Under the pieces are notes generated by a model that worked only from the letters and a program-made list of their open reading frames with translations, was not told the DNA's origin and did no database searches. DNA of 43,984 bases from Microdochium bolleyi (Eukaryota > Ascomycota > Sordariomycetes > Xylariales > Microdochiaceae). Where the stretch lies: the NCBI GenBank assembly GCA_001566295.1, contig KQ964291.1:20344-64327 (forward strand). Direction: 5' to 3'. The position numbers and the translations under genes were made by a program. This document shows positions 8,654 to 19,525 of this stretch, one piece after another; within the stretch, counting starts at the first letter, position 1, and each line of letters begins with the position of its first letter.

Positions 8654-10285
8654 ATGCTGTACCAACTATTTACACTAGCTCTTGCCCTCACACCCACCTT
8701 GGCTCTAGGGCGTGGCCCAACTCTCTGTGTTTGGACCCCGGCCGTAAACATTCAAGCAGGTGGCAAGATCACAGCAAGGTATGTGCGAAGACCTGCCAGC
8801 CACCAACAAAGCTAAACTATGTAGGGTCTACAACCCCTCTTCCACTCGGTGCGAAGCCACATTAGAGTTCGCGAATCAGGATTTTCTGCCAGTGAGATAT
8901 CAGTTTGACCAAGTCACTTGCCCTGATCTCCAAGTAGTTGAGCTAGTAGTGCCGCCTGAGTCGCCCCCCGGTGACGCCCTGCTTACATGGCAATGTGCTG
9001 GGATCGGTGCCGTGTCCTGTGCGCACATCTCCATCGAGGGAGGGAGTGGCAGTCTCATGACATCGGACGGAAGCGGCACATCAAGATGTGGCAGGGAGGC
9101 AGGGACATCCTCACTGGAAGTAGTCCCGATCGATACCACCCGGAGCGTTCCCTTTGCTGTGACATCGACCATAATCATCCCCATCGCTGCTGCCCTGGGC
9201 TCCTCGACAACCTCTGGTGCGGTCACACTGGGTAATGCTGTCACGCAGACGACCATGACGACAATGTTGATAACAGCTTCTGCCGTGTCTGGCGCTTCCG
9301 CCTCGGAGACGGCGTCTGACAGTTCAGTCTCTAGTCTTCTCGACTCCCCCAAGTCGACTTGGTCGACCAATACCGCTCCCGACCCCTCCCCAATTGCCGA
9401 GGGCGGACAGAGCACACGAGCAGCTACAGACACCACACGATCTGCAATCATCACTCTCTCCTTACCTTCCCAAGGGGTGGCTCTAACCAACGAGATTACC
9501 GCCGTTCTGAGTACTAGAACTCACAGACCAGATGTCGAGGCTCTGCCCTTCAGTTCTGTGTCTCCTTCGCTCGTCCCTGTCACTCGCTCCGCGATCGTCA
9601 GTGAGGGATTATCTTCGACCTTGGCAGGAGCGGATCCCACATCCACAAGAACTACATTGTCGTCAATTCAAGACACCCCCTTTGCCACCCTCAGTAGTAC
9701 TTCGTCTTCTTCTCCAAGCGCACTCCCCACCACCTCGAGCACAGCGCTCAATGCTGTGAGCGCGAACACCCCTCCTCAGGGTGGCGTGTCGACCACTTCG
9801 AAGAGCACAGAGACGATCCCTTCATCGCGCCCTGGCGAACAGGCTAGCCAGGTCTTTTCTGTTCCTGGTGAGGTTATCTCCAGTGGCTCCTCAACCCTGA
9901 GCAAGAGGCTTCATTTCAGGTACGGGGAGTGGTATCTGTACCCCCTCCGCGGAACCCTTCCCCTCACTCCCCATTCCTCGAACAAGACTACCATGCTCTG
10001 TTCAGGACTTCATGGAAATCCACAGTCTGAGTCGGCGCTAATCTGTAGAACTTGATAGGTGGGCCCGAGCAGCCATCCACGAGTGATGTTCCTGGTGAGA
10101 CATCATTGGCCTCGACATCCGACAAAGCTTCCCCTCCAACGGCAGAGTCGAACTCTTTTACCGTGTCCAGCAGTGCTGTTGCACAAGCCTCGTCCTCCCA
10201 GACCTTCGTTGTGGTTGCAGCAACCCTGACAGTTGTGGTTACTGCTTGGGGAGCTGGGACTCATCTGCACGTTTCTCGCGCCTAG
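8654..10285 (+). CDS. Secreted Ser/Thr-rich surface protein with C-terminal hydrophobic anchor
   Basis: Exon 1 is 8654-8778 and encodes a signal peptide (MLYQLFTLALALTPTLAL). Intron 8779-8824 (46 nt, GTATGT...GCTAAAC...GTAG). Exon 2 starts at 8825 and gives R-V-Y-N-P-S-S-T-R-C plus an extracellular domain of about 100 residues with paired Cys (F-D-Q-V-T-C-P-D and T-W-Q-C-A-G). A very long Ser/Thr/Pro-rich, probably O-glycosylated region follows. The C-terminal part (about 10059-10285) is in another frame and ends in a hydrophobic segment (TFVVVAATLTVVVTAW) suggesting a GPI signal or membrane anchor. The frame-preserving splice I found joins GTGAGG at 9868 to TAG at 10058 (191 nt), long for this window; another arrangement is possible. 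Probably a cell-wall or adhesin-like protein. Confidence 0.68.
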
Positions 10286-10330
10286 GCAGTTGTTTTGAAG
10301 CGATGCTGCTGGTCAGCAACCCAAATCATG

Positions 10331-10339
10331 TATATAAAC
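10331..10339 (+). promoter_or_regulatory. TATA box of the 10411 gene
   Basis: TATATAAAC occurs 72 bp before the ATG at 10411, a usual fungal spacing. Confidence 0.5.
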
Positions 10340-10410
10340 GTTGCTGCACTTCTTGACTTTCAAGTTCTTCTCTATGTTCGGACAGCCGTTCTCAGCTCTC
10401 ATTACCCTCA

Positions 10411-10892
10411 ATGCCACACTGTTCCATCAATATGCAGAGATCTCACACCGTGAACACCCTCCACCCGGCTCAAAGCATCGTCCAGCCTCCCACTCCACCA
10501 TCCGCTCCACATGGGCACGTTGACCCAAGATACGCAAATGTCCCATGGCCATCTATGTATCTGGAGCCTAGAGATTGCCACCGCGACGCATACCAGGAGA
10601 AACAGGAAATGCTTCTCGGTAGGGTGGAACAGCTTCAACAGGCTTTCGAACATATGGTGCACCGCATGCAGGACCTTGAGTTTCGACTAGCTGACTGCCA
10701 TATGAACTCTGTGGTATGTAGTTGGGTTATGCAACTGGGCTATGTGACTACAGACTAACAAGTTGAAATCTTTAGGCGTCTATGCTTTCGTGCCTTGGTC
10801 CTCCTAGCGAATCAGCAAGATCTCCAGACTTCAGCCCCGCGACACCAGTGGCAATGGTGCCGTTCCATGCCACTCCTAATACACAAAGCTAG
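10411..10892 (+). CDS. Small coiled-coil protein, one intron
   Basis: Exon 10411-10713, intron 10714-10775 (62 nt, GTATGT...GACTAAC...TTTAG), exon 10776-10892, about 139 residues. The intron contains the stop of the unspliced frame. The N-terminal half is Pro/His-rich. The middle has a heptad coiled coil (M-L-L-G-R-V-E-Q-L-Q-Q-A-F, then M-Q-D-L-E-F-R-L). The second exon is a Ser/Pro tail ending in T-P-N-T-Q-S. The plan (Pro-rich head, coiled coil, short last exon) matches the minus-strand genes at 6677-7271 and 7721-8409, though no residue-level homology is obvious. Not recognised. Confidence 0.58.
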
Positions 10893-11588
10893 AGGTTGTA
10901 TAGATCGTAGGGTGAGGAAAAGATCTTAGCTGGTTTAAGATTAGTCTCATTCTTGTTTCATTGTCACCTCCACCTACAATTTGCTCATGCGAAGGAGGCC
11001 AAGCTGGATCGGCGGACGAGGAAAGATCATATAGTTTGCCATTGGTGAAAATTGAGAGATACAATTCTGATTGAAAGTCCGACATGAATTTTTCGGATAA
11101 TCTGAACACTGCTCGGCGCCGTTTATGTGCCCTCGCACAAGCGTTACGCGTAACTTCAGACCCTGTATCGAATGGTCTTGGCGGCCAGTGCAGCGTGGAG
11201 CAGAACGTATGAAAGCGTCCCGCATGGAAGAGCACAAGCTTAACATGTGCCAACTTGTCCTTTGATAACCGAATGCATTTTCTCACGAGTGTCGTCCGCC
11301 TCAAGCTGGAGTTCTTCTTCATGATTGCGCGTCTGCTAGGTGCTAATGTGTAAACAGCACGGACAGTTGTGCTGTCAGATAAAGGCAGACCAGCTCAAAA
11401 CGGAGAATGAATTACTGGGAACCAATATCCGGAAACGGCAGCGCTCATGCAGTTAACATGCCTAAGTAGTTACAAATACCTCAGGGTGGCGAGAGGAACT
11501 GGCAGTCTCAGCGTCGAATTACCCCATTGCCCGTCATATATCTTCTGATAAGTGAAGTACTCGCAACCCACCGGCGCAAATAAGAAAC
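10893..11588. other. Intergenic stretch, no supported gene
   Basis: Holds the 3' end of the coiled-coil gene and the promoter of the F-box gene. A 148-codon minus-strand frame (10876-11322) overlaps the end of the neighbouring gene and has no recognisable content. Confidence 0.45.
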
Positions 11589-12590
11589 ATGGAGCGCGCG
11601 CCACCAGAGATCTGGTGCCTGATTGCAGAGTTCCTCCCCACTGGAGACCTGCGCTCTCTTCGTCTAACGTGCAAGTATCAGGCTTGGCACTTGTTCCACA
11701 TCCTGGCTCGCCACTTCTGCGTGCTCGGAACGCTCCGCTGCTTCAAGGAGTTCCGCTCCTTCCTTGATACTGTTCCCCGACAGTACACAAGAAGGATAAC
11801 TATATACAATGGCAGATGGCCGTCTTATTCCCGGTATGAGTGGGAGCGAAGCTCGTTGATGCTGAGCGATCGGTATTTACGCACTCACCAGTCGAGTCAG
11901 GGCGAAATGGAAGCGGCGTACCGCAGGTACAGGCAGTTCCTTTCCGAAAAGAGTCAGCCTGTCGATGCCGAAGTCGTACGAGAGGTCTTGACCAAGTTGC
12001 CACGTCTCTCTTCTGTTAAAGTCTCATGCCTACGACCGTGGACTCGAAAACCCCAGAATCCGCATCTGTTTGCGTTGAGGAACGACATCTGGGTATCCCC
12101 GACGTTTGACGGCACGATGGACGGCATAATGACATACCTGCTGCCATCACTGACGACGGGACTACGCTCTCTGCATCTCAGTGGCAGGATCCATCCCCAT
12201 TGTCTGCAATATACACCAGGGCTGCCCCAGATCAAGAGCTTGCGCATTGACTCTCTTTGCTTTGGACAGGACGACAAATGGGCGTTTCTAGGCAGTTTTC
12301 CTTCATTAGAGACCTTAGATTTGGGAGTTTCACCTCGATCACTTCCTGTCCCGTTTGCACAAGACTTGATACTTGAAGACCTGCGTGTCCTTCGACTACG
12401 AGGTGTTCACGTTTTGGAATCTGGCTTTGTTAGGATGATACAGTCAAACGCTAATCTCAGCTCGATATGCTTGAGCGAGGTAGCTATTCTGGATGGCACC
12501 TGGAGTTCCTTCCTCAGGAGCATCGAGGATAACACCAATGTTGTTATCCAACTTGGGGACCACATACCTAGCAGACGGGCGACCTGGTAG
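11589..12590 (+). CDS. F-box protein with leucine-rich C-terminal half
   Basis: A single exon of 333 residues. The N-terminus is a clear F-box: P-P-E-I-W-C-L-I-A-E-F-L-P, then L-R-S-L-R-L-T-C-K near residues 20-30. The second half has irregular leucine-rich repeats (LRSLHLSG, IKSLRIDSL, LETLDLGV, LRVLRLRGV). F-box proteins bind Skp1 in SCF ubiquitin ligases and use the repeats to choose substrates; the target is unknown. The ATG follows AAACATGG, a good start context. F-box genes of this kind are numerous in ascomycetes and often lie in accessory DNA. No sign of damage. Confidence 0.85.
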   Translation: MERAPPEIWCLIAEFLPTGDLRSLRLTCKYQAWHLFHILARHFCVLGTLRCFKEFRSFLDTVPRQYTRRITIYNGRWPSYSRYEWERSSLMLSDRYLRTHQSSQGEMEAAYRRYRQFLSEKSQPVDAEVVREVLTKLPRLSSVKVSCLRPWTRKPQNPHLFALRNDIWVSPTFDGTMDGIMTYLLPSLTTGLRSLHLSGRIHPHCLQYTPGLPQIKSLRIDSLCFGQDDKWAFLGSFPSLETLDLGVSPRSLPVPFAQDLILEDLRVLRLRGVHVLESGFVRMIQSNANLSSICLSEVAILDGTWSSFLRSIEDNTNVVIQLGDHIPSRRATW

Positions 12591-12848
12591 CAGAAATGTG
12601 AGAATGACAGAGTCAGATGGTACAGACTCATTAATAATGCATGGTCCGTAAAGCGGAGTGAATTTGAAGCGTGACTGGCATAAGACCTTGCTAGAATTCG
12701 TGAGCCCGGTTTCTAGAGTCTGAAAGACATAGCTAGATACTACTTCTCATGATGCCGTAGCTAAACGCGAGGCATTCACAACAGCAACCATCAGGATAGC
12801 AACGGAGTAAATAGTAACAATTAATAAAGATAGCTACTTCCTAGAGGA

Positions 12849-15152
12849 TCAATGGAGTACATGGTATATCGCCTTTTGCCAGGGCTCAGATGAGCCGGGT
12901 AACGTGGATACCTGAAAATTGGGTAGACCATGCACCACATGCGCATGGCGAGCAAAATCAGGAGCATGGTTCAAGGGAGTCCAACACTTTGCGTAGGGGC
13001 ATGGAAAGGCTGTTCCCGATCGATGTCCACCATCTGCGTCGAAGTGCTGACCAAATATGTGGATCCCAAGTGTATCAATTCGAGCATAACTCTTCTCTCG
13101 TTTGAGTGACGGACATTCTGGATCAGCTTGACAGAATGGACAGATCAACTTCTTCGGCTTGGCGGCGGGGAAAGTCGTTATTCCAGGACCCAGATATTTC
13201 GGGGCACCAGTTGTGCTTTTGCTGCTACAGGCTTCGTTGGCATGTCGTGATCGATATCTGGTCGGGGTTTCAGATACCATACACAGCTTCACCATCGCAC
13301 TAACCAGCTGTGCACGTCTCTTGTCGAGGATATCGAGGTCCGGAATCGATCCGTTCTCCGAGAGGATCAGAGCGATTTTGGTCCGGTCAGGAAGTTCGAA
13401 CACCCCCAGGGGCTGTGCTTCCGCTCGTTCTGAAGGGCAACCTTGACGCTGGCGCTGAATGGCCCTGCTGCTGGCAGTCTTATGATGTCGCTTGATCTGT
13501 TCTGCAAGCAGGGCTTCGCGCTCCCTTTTTTTCTCGTTTGTGATCCTCCGATCGAGTTTATCGTATGCTTTGACCAGGGCGATGCAAGCAGGAAGTTTGC
13601 TCTTTCTGGCTCGCGTGATAGTCCCATGATGATCCCGGATGTGCTCCTTAACCTTCGAGCGAGATTTCTGCAGGTCCAAGATGGCTGGATAACTGTTGAT
13701 CGCTTTGGATTGCTCCAACGTGAGTGTCTTGGGTGCCTCACTGTCTCGCGCGATGCGGCCAATCTCGCGAAGCAAACGTTCTCTCGGTGGACTGTCAAAT
13801 GTGATGGCCTGAATGTCCTTGTCAATGAACCCGGTCATATAATATCGACGATAGACAGCAGAGGTGCCGCCGCCGTGATCCATGATCTGGTTCCTTTCTT
13901 CCATCGTCATGGCCTCTGTCAATTTTTTCCCAGATCCTCGTCGGATCTGGTAGAACCTGAGCGGCTCCTCATATCCACAAGCACGCCCGAGCGCTAGTAT
14001 GGCCTGTCGGCTCTGCTCGTAGGTGATATGATCACTGTTTATCGGACCTTGCCGGAAGATGAAGTCGCGAGCCTTCTCTGGCTTCCAGTGTAGCGTCAGG
14101 CGATCCATGTTCCTCGGCACCCGGGCGTCGTGAATGTCTTGTAACGAGGTGATGTTATCTGCGAACGCTTGGTCTGCGATCGCGAGCGCTAAGAGGCCAG
14201 ACTGAACGCAGTGGAGGAGATTGAACTCTTCTCGAAACCCAACGTGGATAGGTTTGTTAGACTTGGTCTCCACCAGCTTGACTTTGACCACAATGTCAGG
14301 TCGAGGCTGACCCTCATCCTCTGATGGGAACAGCTCTACGCGAATGTCCTCATAGCGAAGTGCGCAAATGGCGCTCGGGCGTGAGGCCATTAGACCGGCA
14401 ATGATGAACACCATGGCCACTATGATGCGTTGTCTCTCGGACGGAAAGACTCTTGTGTCGCTGGCCCAATGGTGGTGCAGAATGATGTCCAGATCGCTGA
14501 CGAAGAGCGGCGACTTCTCATGCGAGGGCTCTTGCAGCTGGTACATCTGCTGCAGCAAGTAAAGATGCTAGAAACTTGTAAGCTCGGTGCTCCGGGAACA
14601 TATCAATAGATAAAGCTAACATTGTTTAGCTCATGCAGGACGGTTTCTGGCATCCATTTGTGGCTGGCTTCGGCATACAAGGTGCTGAGCTGCTTCCAGT
14701 ATGTTTGGAGCGTCGAAATCTTCCCAATGCGAGCTCCCCGGCGCGTGAGCAGCCACTCGAAGTAGGCCTTGTAGATATCCAAGTCAAGCGATAAAAGTGC
14801 GCACTTTGGGTCGCGGAGGAGCTTGCGGCAGTATCTACATCCGTAATGAGCATCAAGGTAAAAGAGTCTGTCGGGGCCGGCACGCTTACCGCCTCCACCA
14901 TCTACCTTGACGATGTAACTGCTCGACTGTGTCCAGCTTCCTTCGTGTTGGCGCCGGCTGCTGGTTGTGTGCTTGAGCAAGGAGTGTCGCTGGATCTGGC
15001 CCGTCGCCGACACTGCCGTCGCTGTCGCTGCTGTAAGCGCCATCGTCGCCGACATCAACCGTAGATGTGGTGTGTCGCTGTGTCCAGGGTGTGTTGCGAT
15101 CCTTGCGCATCGTTGATGTTGCACACGTAGATTGCAAACAGTAGTCCTGCAT
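12849..15152 (-). CDS. DUF3435 tyrosine recombinase (Starship captain-like) with C-terminal zinc fingers
   Basis: Three exons restore one 725-residue protein: 14890-15152, 14621-14834 and 12849-14549. Introns are 14835-14889 (55 nt, GTAAGC...GTAG) and 14550-14620 (71 nt, GTTAGC...GCAG); lengths keep frame exactly. An acidic head is followed by R-R-Y-C-R and an N-terminal core-binding domain (T-L-Q-T-Y-W-K-Q-L). The catalytic domain has S-R-P (Arg about 216), L-R-Y-E-D-I, Y-Q-I-R-R (Arg about 362), M-D-H-G (His about 384) and Y-R-R-Y-Y-M with the probable nucleophile Tyr near 395. C-terminal C-P-F-C...H and C-P-Y-A-K-C...H...H pairs look like zinc fingers (about 629-700). The family includes the integrases of giant Starship elements, usually the first gene at one end and reading inward. 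If so here, the element's edge would lie right of 15.2 kb. The start is uncertain: 15152 or 15110. Confidence 0.82.
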
Positions 15153-18039
15153 GTACCCTCTGGTAGTCGCGTCTGTCCTTTCAGCACTTCCTTGGCTGGG
15201 TCGTGCCTCAGCTCGAGAAGATCGTCCAAGACGTCAGCCTGCCCTCCGGTAATCCGCAGTGTGTCAGCTGCTTCAAGAGAGGCAACCATCTTCAGAATGC
15301 AACGAGATCAGGCACACTATATATGGTGTGAGAGCTTGTTACGAGCAACTGATTTGGGGACGGCTGGGCAAAAAGAGTAGAGCTGAAGAGGTGGATGGAG
15401 GGGGTGGGGTGAAATGGTGTGTGGGGTGACATTAGTACGAGGAGGTGGCGGTGTCCTGGAACGGGTACCAGTTTGCAACTATTGCGATTACCAAGAACAG
15501 GGATGATACCATCCAGCCATTGTTTATACAAGGAAGCTTCAAAGCTAATCGGAGCCACCGCAGGCGCAGGCCGTGGAGGTTCGGATCTGGAACCGGGTTC
15601 ATAACGTCCCAGGTCAGAGCCACATGAAATAGATAAGAGGCATGAAGAGGTTTTACGGGTTCAAAATACTTGGAATAATGACCACGCCACGGTGTCATGA
15701 TATACACGATGGAAAGCGTTCGACGAGGGACGAGCAGTTGATCGCAACATTGTATCCTAGCCATGCCGTGGTGCCAACAATCAATTCTGGATAGACAATT
15801 GATCCGCTGATGACAACAAGAGACCGGAATTTACTCGAATCATTACATCAGAGTGGTTATGTACCCGCTCTTTCAATCGCCGTGAGCACGTAGGCTCCGA
15901 TGCAAACAATCTCGAGCCCCGTCAACAGCCTGATACATGTAAGGCTCCCTGGGCAAAATGGACCTGATGCAAGTGGACAGCAAGATGGCAAGGAGGAACC
16001 GGCCGTCAACAAGTTTGCACAACCGGACGAAGCAAGACTTCAGGGAAGGTTTAGAGACTGTGTCCTGCGCGCTGGTTACCTTCCACACGTCCCTTCGGCT
16101 ATTACCTGCGAGTATGGTAGTCCTCTCAGTCCCCACACAGTCGAAAGTCTCCGCTGACCATAGATAGTAGGGCCTCACAGCCTAGCATTGTGTTTCATAA
16201 CATCTCACCATGCGGTTCACTTCTTCATTGTTGACCCGACAGACACGCTCGAGGTGCCGTGTTTGGCTGTAGCGAGGCTCTTAGTAGCGCGGCCATGGCG
16301 ATCTCTATCCACAAACCAACCTGCCTGCCGCATCGCTTAGCAAAATTTGACCGTGTGCTTGCACGAGCACGACGAGCCAGTAGGCTCGACTACCCGCAGG
16401 GCTGCATCCTTCGCCATCATGATCACCCAAAGCATATGTGCGCGTGAATGCGTGGCAGGCTCTTGCGGGCCACATACAGCTTCCGGCCTGGACGAATCGA
16501 CCTACTGTGCCGCATCTCGCCTTCATGGCAGCTCCTGAACCACCTCCAGCTGGAAGAGTCACCTCATCTCGTCTGGTGGTGTGGTTGGTATCAGGGTGCC
16601 TAAAACGTATGCTAACGAGGGAGCATCAACGTCACTGCAGTCCGCAGCGACGTCTTCGTCGTCTCGTGTCATACCCTGCTCCATGACGCAAGCAGACGTC
16701 TTTGCGCTCCACGCCTCGGGCTGCGAGGCATCCTTTGCAATCAGGGTGCAACACCGTGCCTAAGTGGCCAATTAAACTCCATCATGCAGATAATGAAAGG
16801 AAACCTCCTGGCACACATTGTATTTGCGCAAATCCATGCCCTCTGGGCCCGCAGCGAGAGCGCTATATATCTGTTAAGGTAGCAACGAGCTCGAGGCATT
16901 ACCTTCCACACGGCTCAAAATCCGCGATATATCACAGAATTACAAGTATCTCAGTCCGGCCATGCCATCGGAAAACGATCTCAATACTGCCAGCTCATCT
17001 TCTCTAATCCAAGGACATGAGAAGTTCAACCCCAGGCCGCTAGAGCTACCGTCGGGTACCCCGATCCGCCAGTGCTCCTCTGTGTCAATCGCAACCACCT
17101 GGTGCGGGTCGCTTGAAGCCCTAAGCGCTGTGTATCTCCCGGAGAAACATGACTTTCTGCGCTCCTCCAAGTGCAGCAGTATTGAGATCTCCAACAAGAT
17201 TTGCGACACACATGACGGCAGAGTGGGGAAAGACCGCGTAGGCACAGTGAGATACCTTCTGGCAAGCAGCAGCAACGCCATGGGTTAATCGAAGCCCGGC
17301 TTTTCCGCTTGCTGCCCAGTCAGACCTTGGGAGAGAGAAACAGGAACTCAACTGTCTCACTCCGTGGCCGAACGATCCGTGTCGCGGCCGCGAGCGACAT
17401 GACTCTGCGCACATTCGCACAGCGTACCTCACGAGAAACGCGGCTGACCAGGATGCTGGGTTCGGGTAGTGGCTCTAGAAGATCCCGCCCGCGGTGCGGA
17501 GGCTGCTATCGTAGCTATGCAACAAGGAAGGCTGCTAAACAGGAGAAAGCTTCGCGTGCCTGTGTTCAAAGACGCCCTCAACAACGGACAAGACTTTTAC
17601 TTCGAGCGGAAGAATGGTTCTGGGTATGGCATCGGGGTTGCCACTGCAGGTTCGTCGCCCAGCGGGAAGCAGAAGGCCGCAGATGTCGTCGAGTACGCTT
17701 CTGTGTACGCTTCTACTCCTACGGATTCACCAGCCTCGACCACTTACGCGCCTCCCGCTCGATCAAAGGTCTCTCACGCATCGAAGCTCTAATGGTGAGA
17801 GCCGGCGTGTTCAGGAGCAGCGATGCACTTCGAACGAATGCTCACAGGCATGCTTTCGCAAAGGCGGCGAGTCGCAGTTGCTGACACACTCTCGGAGCGC
17901 TTGCCGACGTCGGCACTCTCACCACATTGTCAATCTAAGCCAGTCATGTTGCCGAACCCCGCAACCTCGCTGTGCGAGGAAGAAGGAGAAGTATATTTAG
18001 CGTCTCGTGTGCTACCTAGTTATAGATAAGAAAAAGTGT
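15153..18039. other. Decayed or intergenic region, no supported gene
   Basis: Many overlapping frames of 60-190 codons are present, none with recognisable content. The most protein-like pieces are 16962-17288 and 17469-17792 (plus strand), but both stop without a clean start or splice partner. If the DUF3435 gene is a captain, the element boundary should be here; I could not pick out a convincing terminal repeat or target-site duplication by eye. Confidence 0.4.
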
Positions 18040-18108
18040 TCGTGACGGTGACGTACCATTCTGTGTTTTCTCTTGAACCTTCCTCTCGAGGGAAGGGATG
18101 CTGTGAAC

Positions 18109-19525
18109 CTACGCCAGTAAAACCCCGTGATTTGTGTTCATCCTTTTGTGTTCGATGTGATCCCTTCCATCAAAACCCTTTCCCGGTGGGACCCCCAACA
18201 CCTCCAAAGGGCAAGCCGCGGCCCCGCCCGTCCGCCAGGTTCTCCAATGTACTCTTCCGTGCGTTTCTGGGGTCCCGTCGGGGCAGAGCGTGAGCCCCGC
18301 CCGGAGCGGGTCCGTGTACTTCGCCACGAATTTCCGCCGGGTCCGTCCAGGTGGTTTGGTGGCCAGGGTACCAGGGCGAAGGAGGAAGGTTTGTTTGTCC
18401 CACCAGGCGGCCGGGTCCACGAAGCTCGGTAGATTCCGGTCCGGGCTGGTCGCTGGGCGGGGGGCGTCCTTCGGGGGAGAGCCAGCGCCAGGTGGAGTGG
18501 CGGTACGGTGGCCAGGTTTGTCGGGTCGGGTCGCGTCCGCCGGCCGGGGGACCAGGGAGGCGAGCGAGTGGAGGCGGCTCCAAACCTTGTAGGGAGCTGC
18601 GTCGAGGCAGGTGGCGACAGGGTGTCCGGCCGGCAGGCTGGCATTGGGGAGGGCGGTGCCCCACAGCTCGGATGGCGCGGAGCCGACGAGCCAGAAGGGG
18701 ACGGCTCTCGTAACCGTGCGCCAGATGGGGAGGAGTGCGCGGAGCGCGCCGGAGGCGGCGCTCTCGAGTTCCCGGAGGCGGCGCTCTCGGGTTCCCGGAG
18801 GCGGCGCTCTCGAGTTCCCGGAGGCGGCGCTCTCGAGTTCCTCGATGTCTAGTTTGATGCCGCTGCGGACGGTCTGCCTCTGCGACCCAGCCTCTCAAGG
18901 CCGGGGAAGAGGGCTGCGCATCTTGATTTGTGGTTGGACCAAGAGCGACGGGTTCAATCTCACTCCGAACCAGGCCGGGAGTCTGGACTTCGACCTCTGC
19001 CCCGTGGAGGGACGTAGAGGGCTTCCGTCTTTGTCCCGTCTAGTCTGAGGCCTAGGGAAGGGGCTTTGTTGTGTAGTTCCGTGGCACGTTGCGTGGCTGA
19101 GGTGACGACCTGTGTGAAGTCCGCGCCAAAGCAGTGTTGTGCTACGTCGTCCATGTAGGAGGCGGTCTGGCCGAACATCGACTGCCGGATGAGTGGGACT
19201 GTGACGAGCACGACGAGGATGGGCGACTATGGCGACCCTGTGGGAGGCCGTCGCTGGACGTGAAGTTGCCGGTGGCCCACCCAAAGGTGAAGGTCCTATT
19301 CGAGCAGATCGAGGAGGCGAGCGAGACGACCTGGGTCGGCCACCCCTGGCCTCCAGGACGGAGGCGAGGGCGGCCGCCTTGGCTGAGGGGTAGGCTGCGT
19401 CGATGTTGAAGGCGGTGATGATGGAGTGCATGCCCATGCGGGCTGCCGTTTTGGAGTCGTGAGCGCGGTGTTGGGCGGGATCTTTGGAGAGGGCGGCCGC
19501 CGACATTCTGTTTGCCATGAGGCAT
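18109..19525 (-). mobile_element. Frameshifted non-LTR (LINE) retrotransposon remnant with reverse transcriptase
   Basis: Reverse-transcriptase motifs occur in order on the minus strand but in three frames: F-N-I-D-A-A-Y-P-S-A (motif A) around 19400, S-D-G-L-P-Q-G (motif B) around 19250, and S-Y-M-D-D-V-A (motif C) around 19150, followed by L-G-L-R-L-D-G-T-K-T-E. Fungal Tad1-like LINEs have this order. At least two frameshifts separate the motifs and no endonuclease domain is visible, so this is a 5'-truncated dead copy. Minus-strand frames at 18109-18420 may be its C-terminal part. The segment is strikingly GC-rich compared with its flanks, so it has not been AT-shifted by heavy RIP. The ends are approximate. 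Confidence 0.62.
18750..18841. repeat. 23-bp tandem repeat, four copies
   Basis: The unit CGGAGGCGGCGCTCTCGAG plus four bases is repeated four times head to tail, with one A-to-G change in copy 2. Because 23 is not a multiple of three, the reading frame rotates through the array, which fits a non-coding expansion inside the dead LINE. Confidence 0.88.

Noticed and set aside
9920..10048. Intron from GTACGG (9920) to GTAG (10048) in the secreted-protein gene
   Set aside because: Good branch point, but the join leads straight to a stop and does not reach the hydrophobic C-terminal frame.
14886..15289. Start of the DUF3435 gene at ATG 15289
   Set aside because: That frame must cross into the acidic-head frame, and no phase-correct intron was found; ATG 15152 or 15110 fits without one.
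18170..18898. 242-codon Pro/Arg-rich minus-strand frame
   Set aside because: Produced by GC-rich sequence and the rotating 23-bp repeat; no coherent domain.
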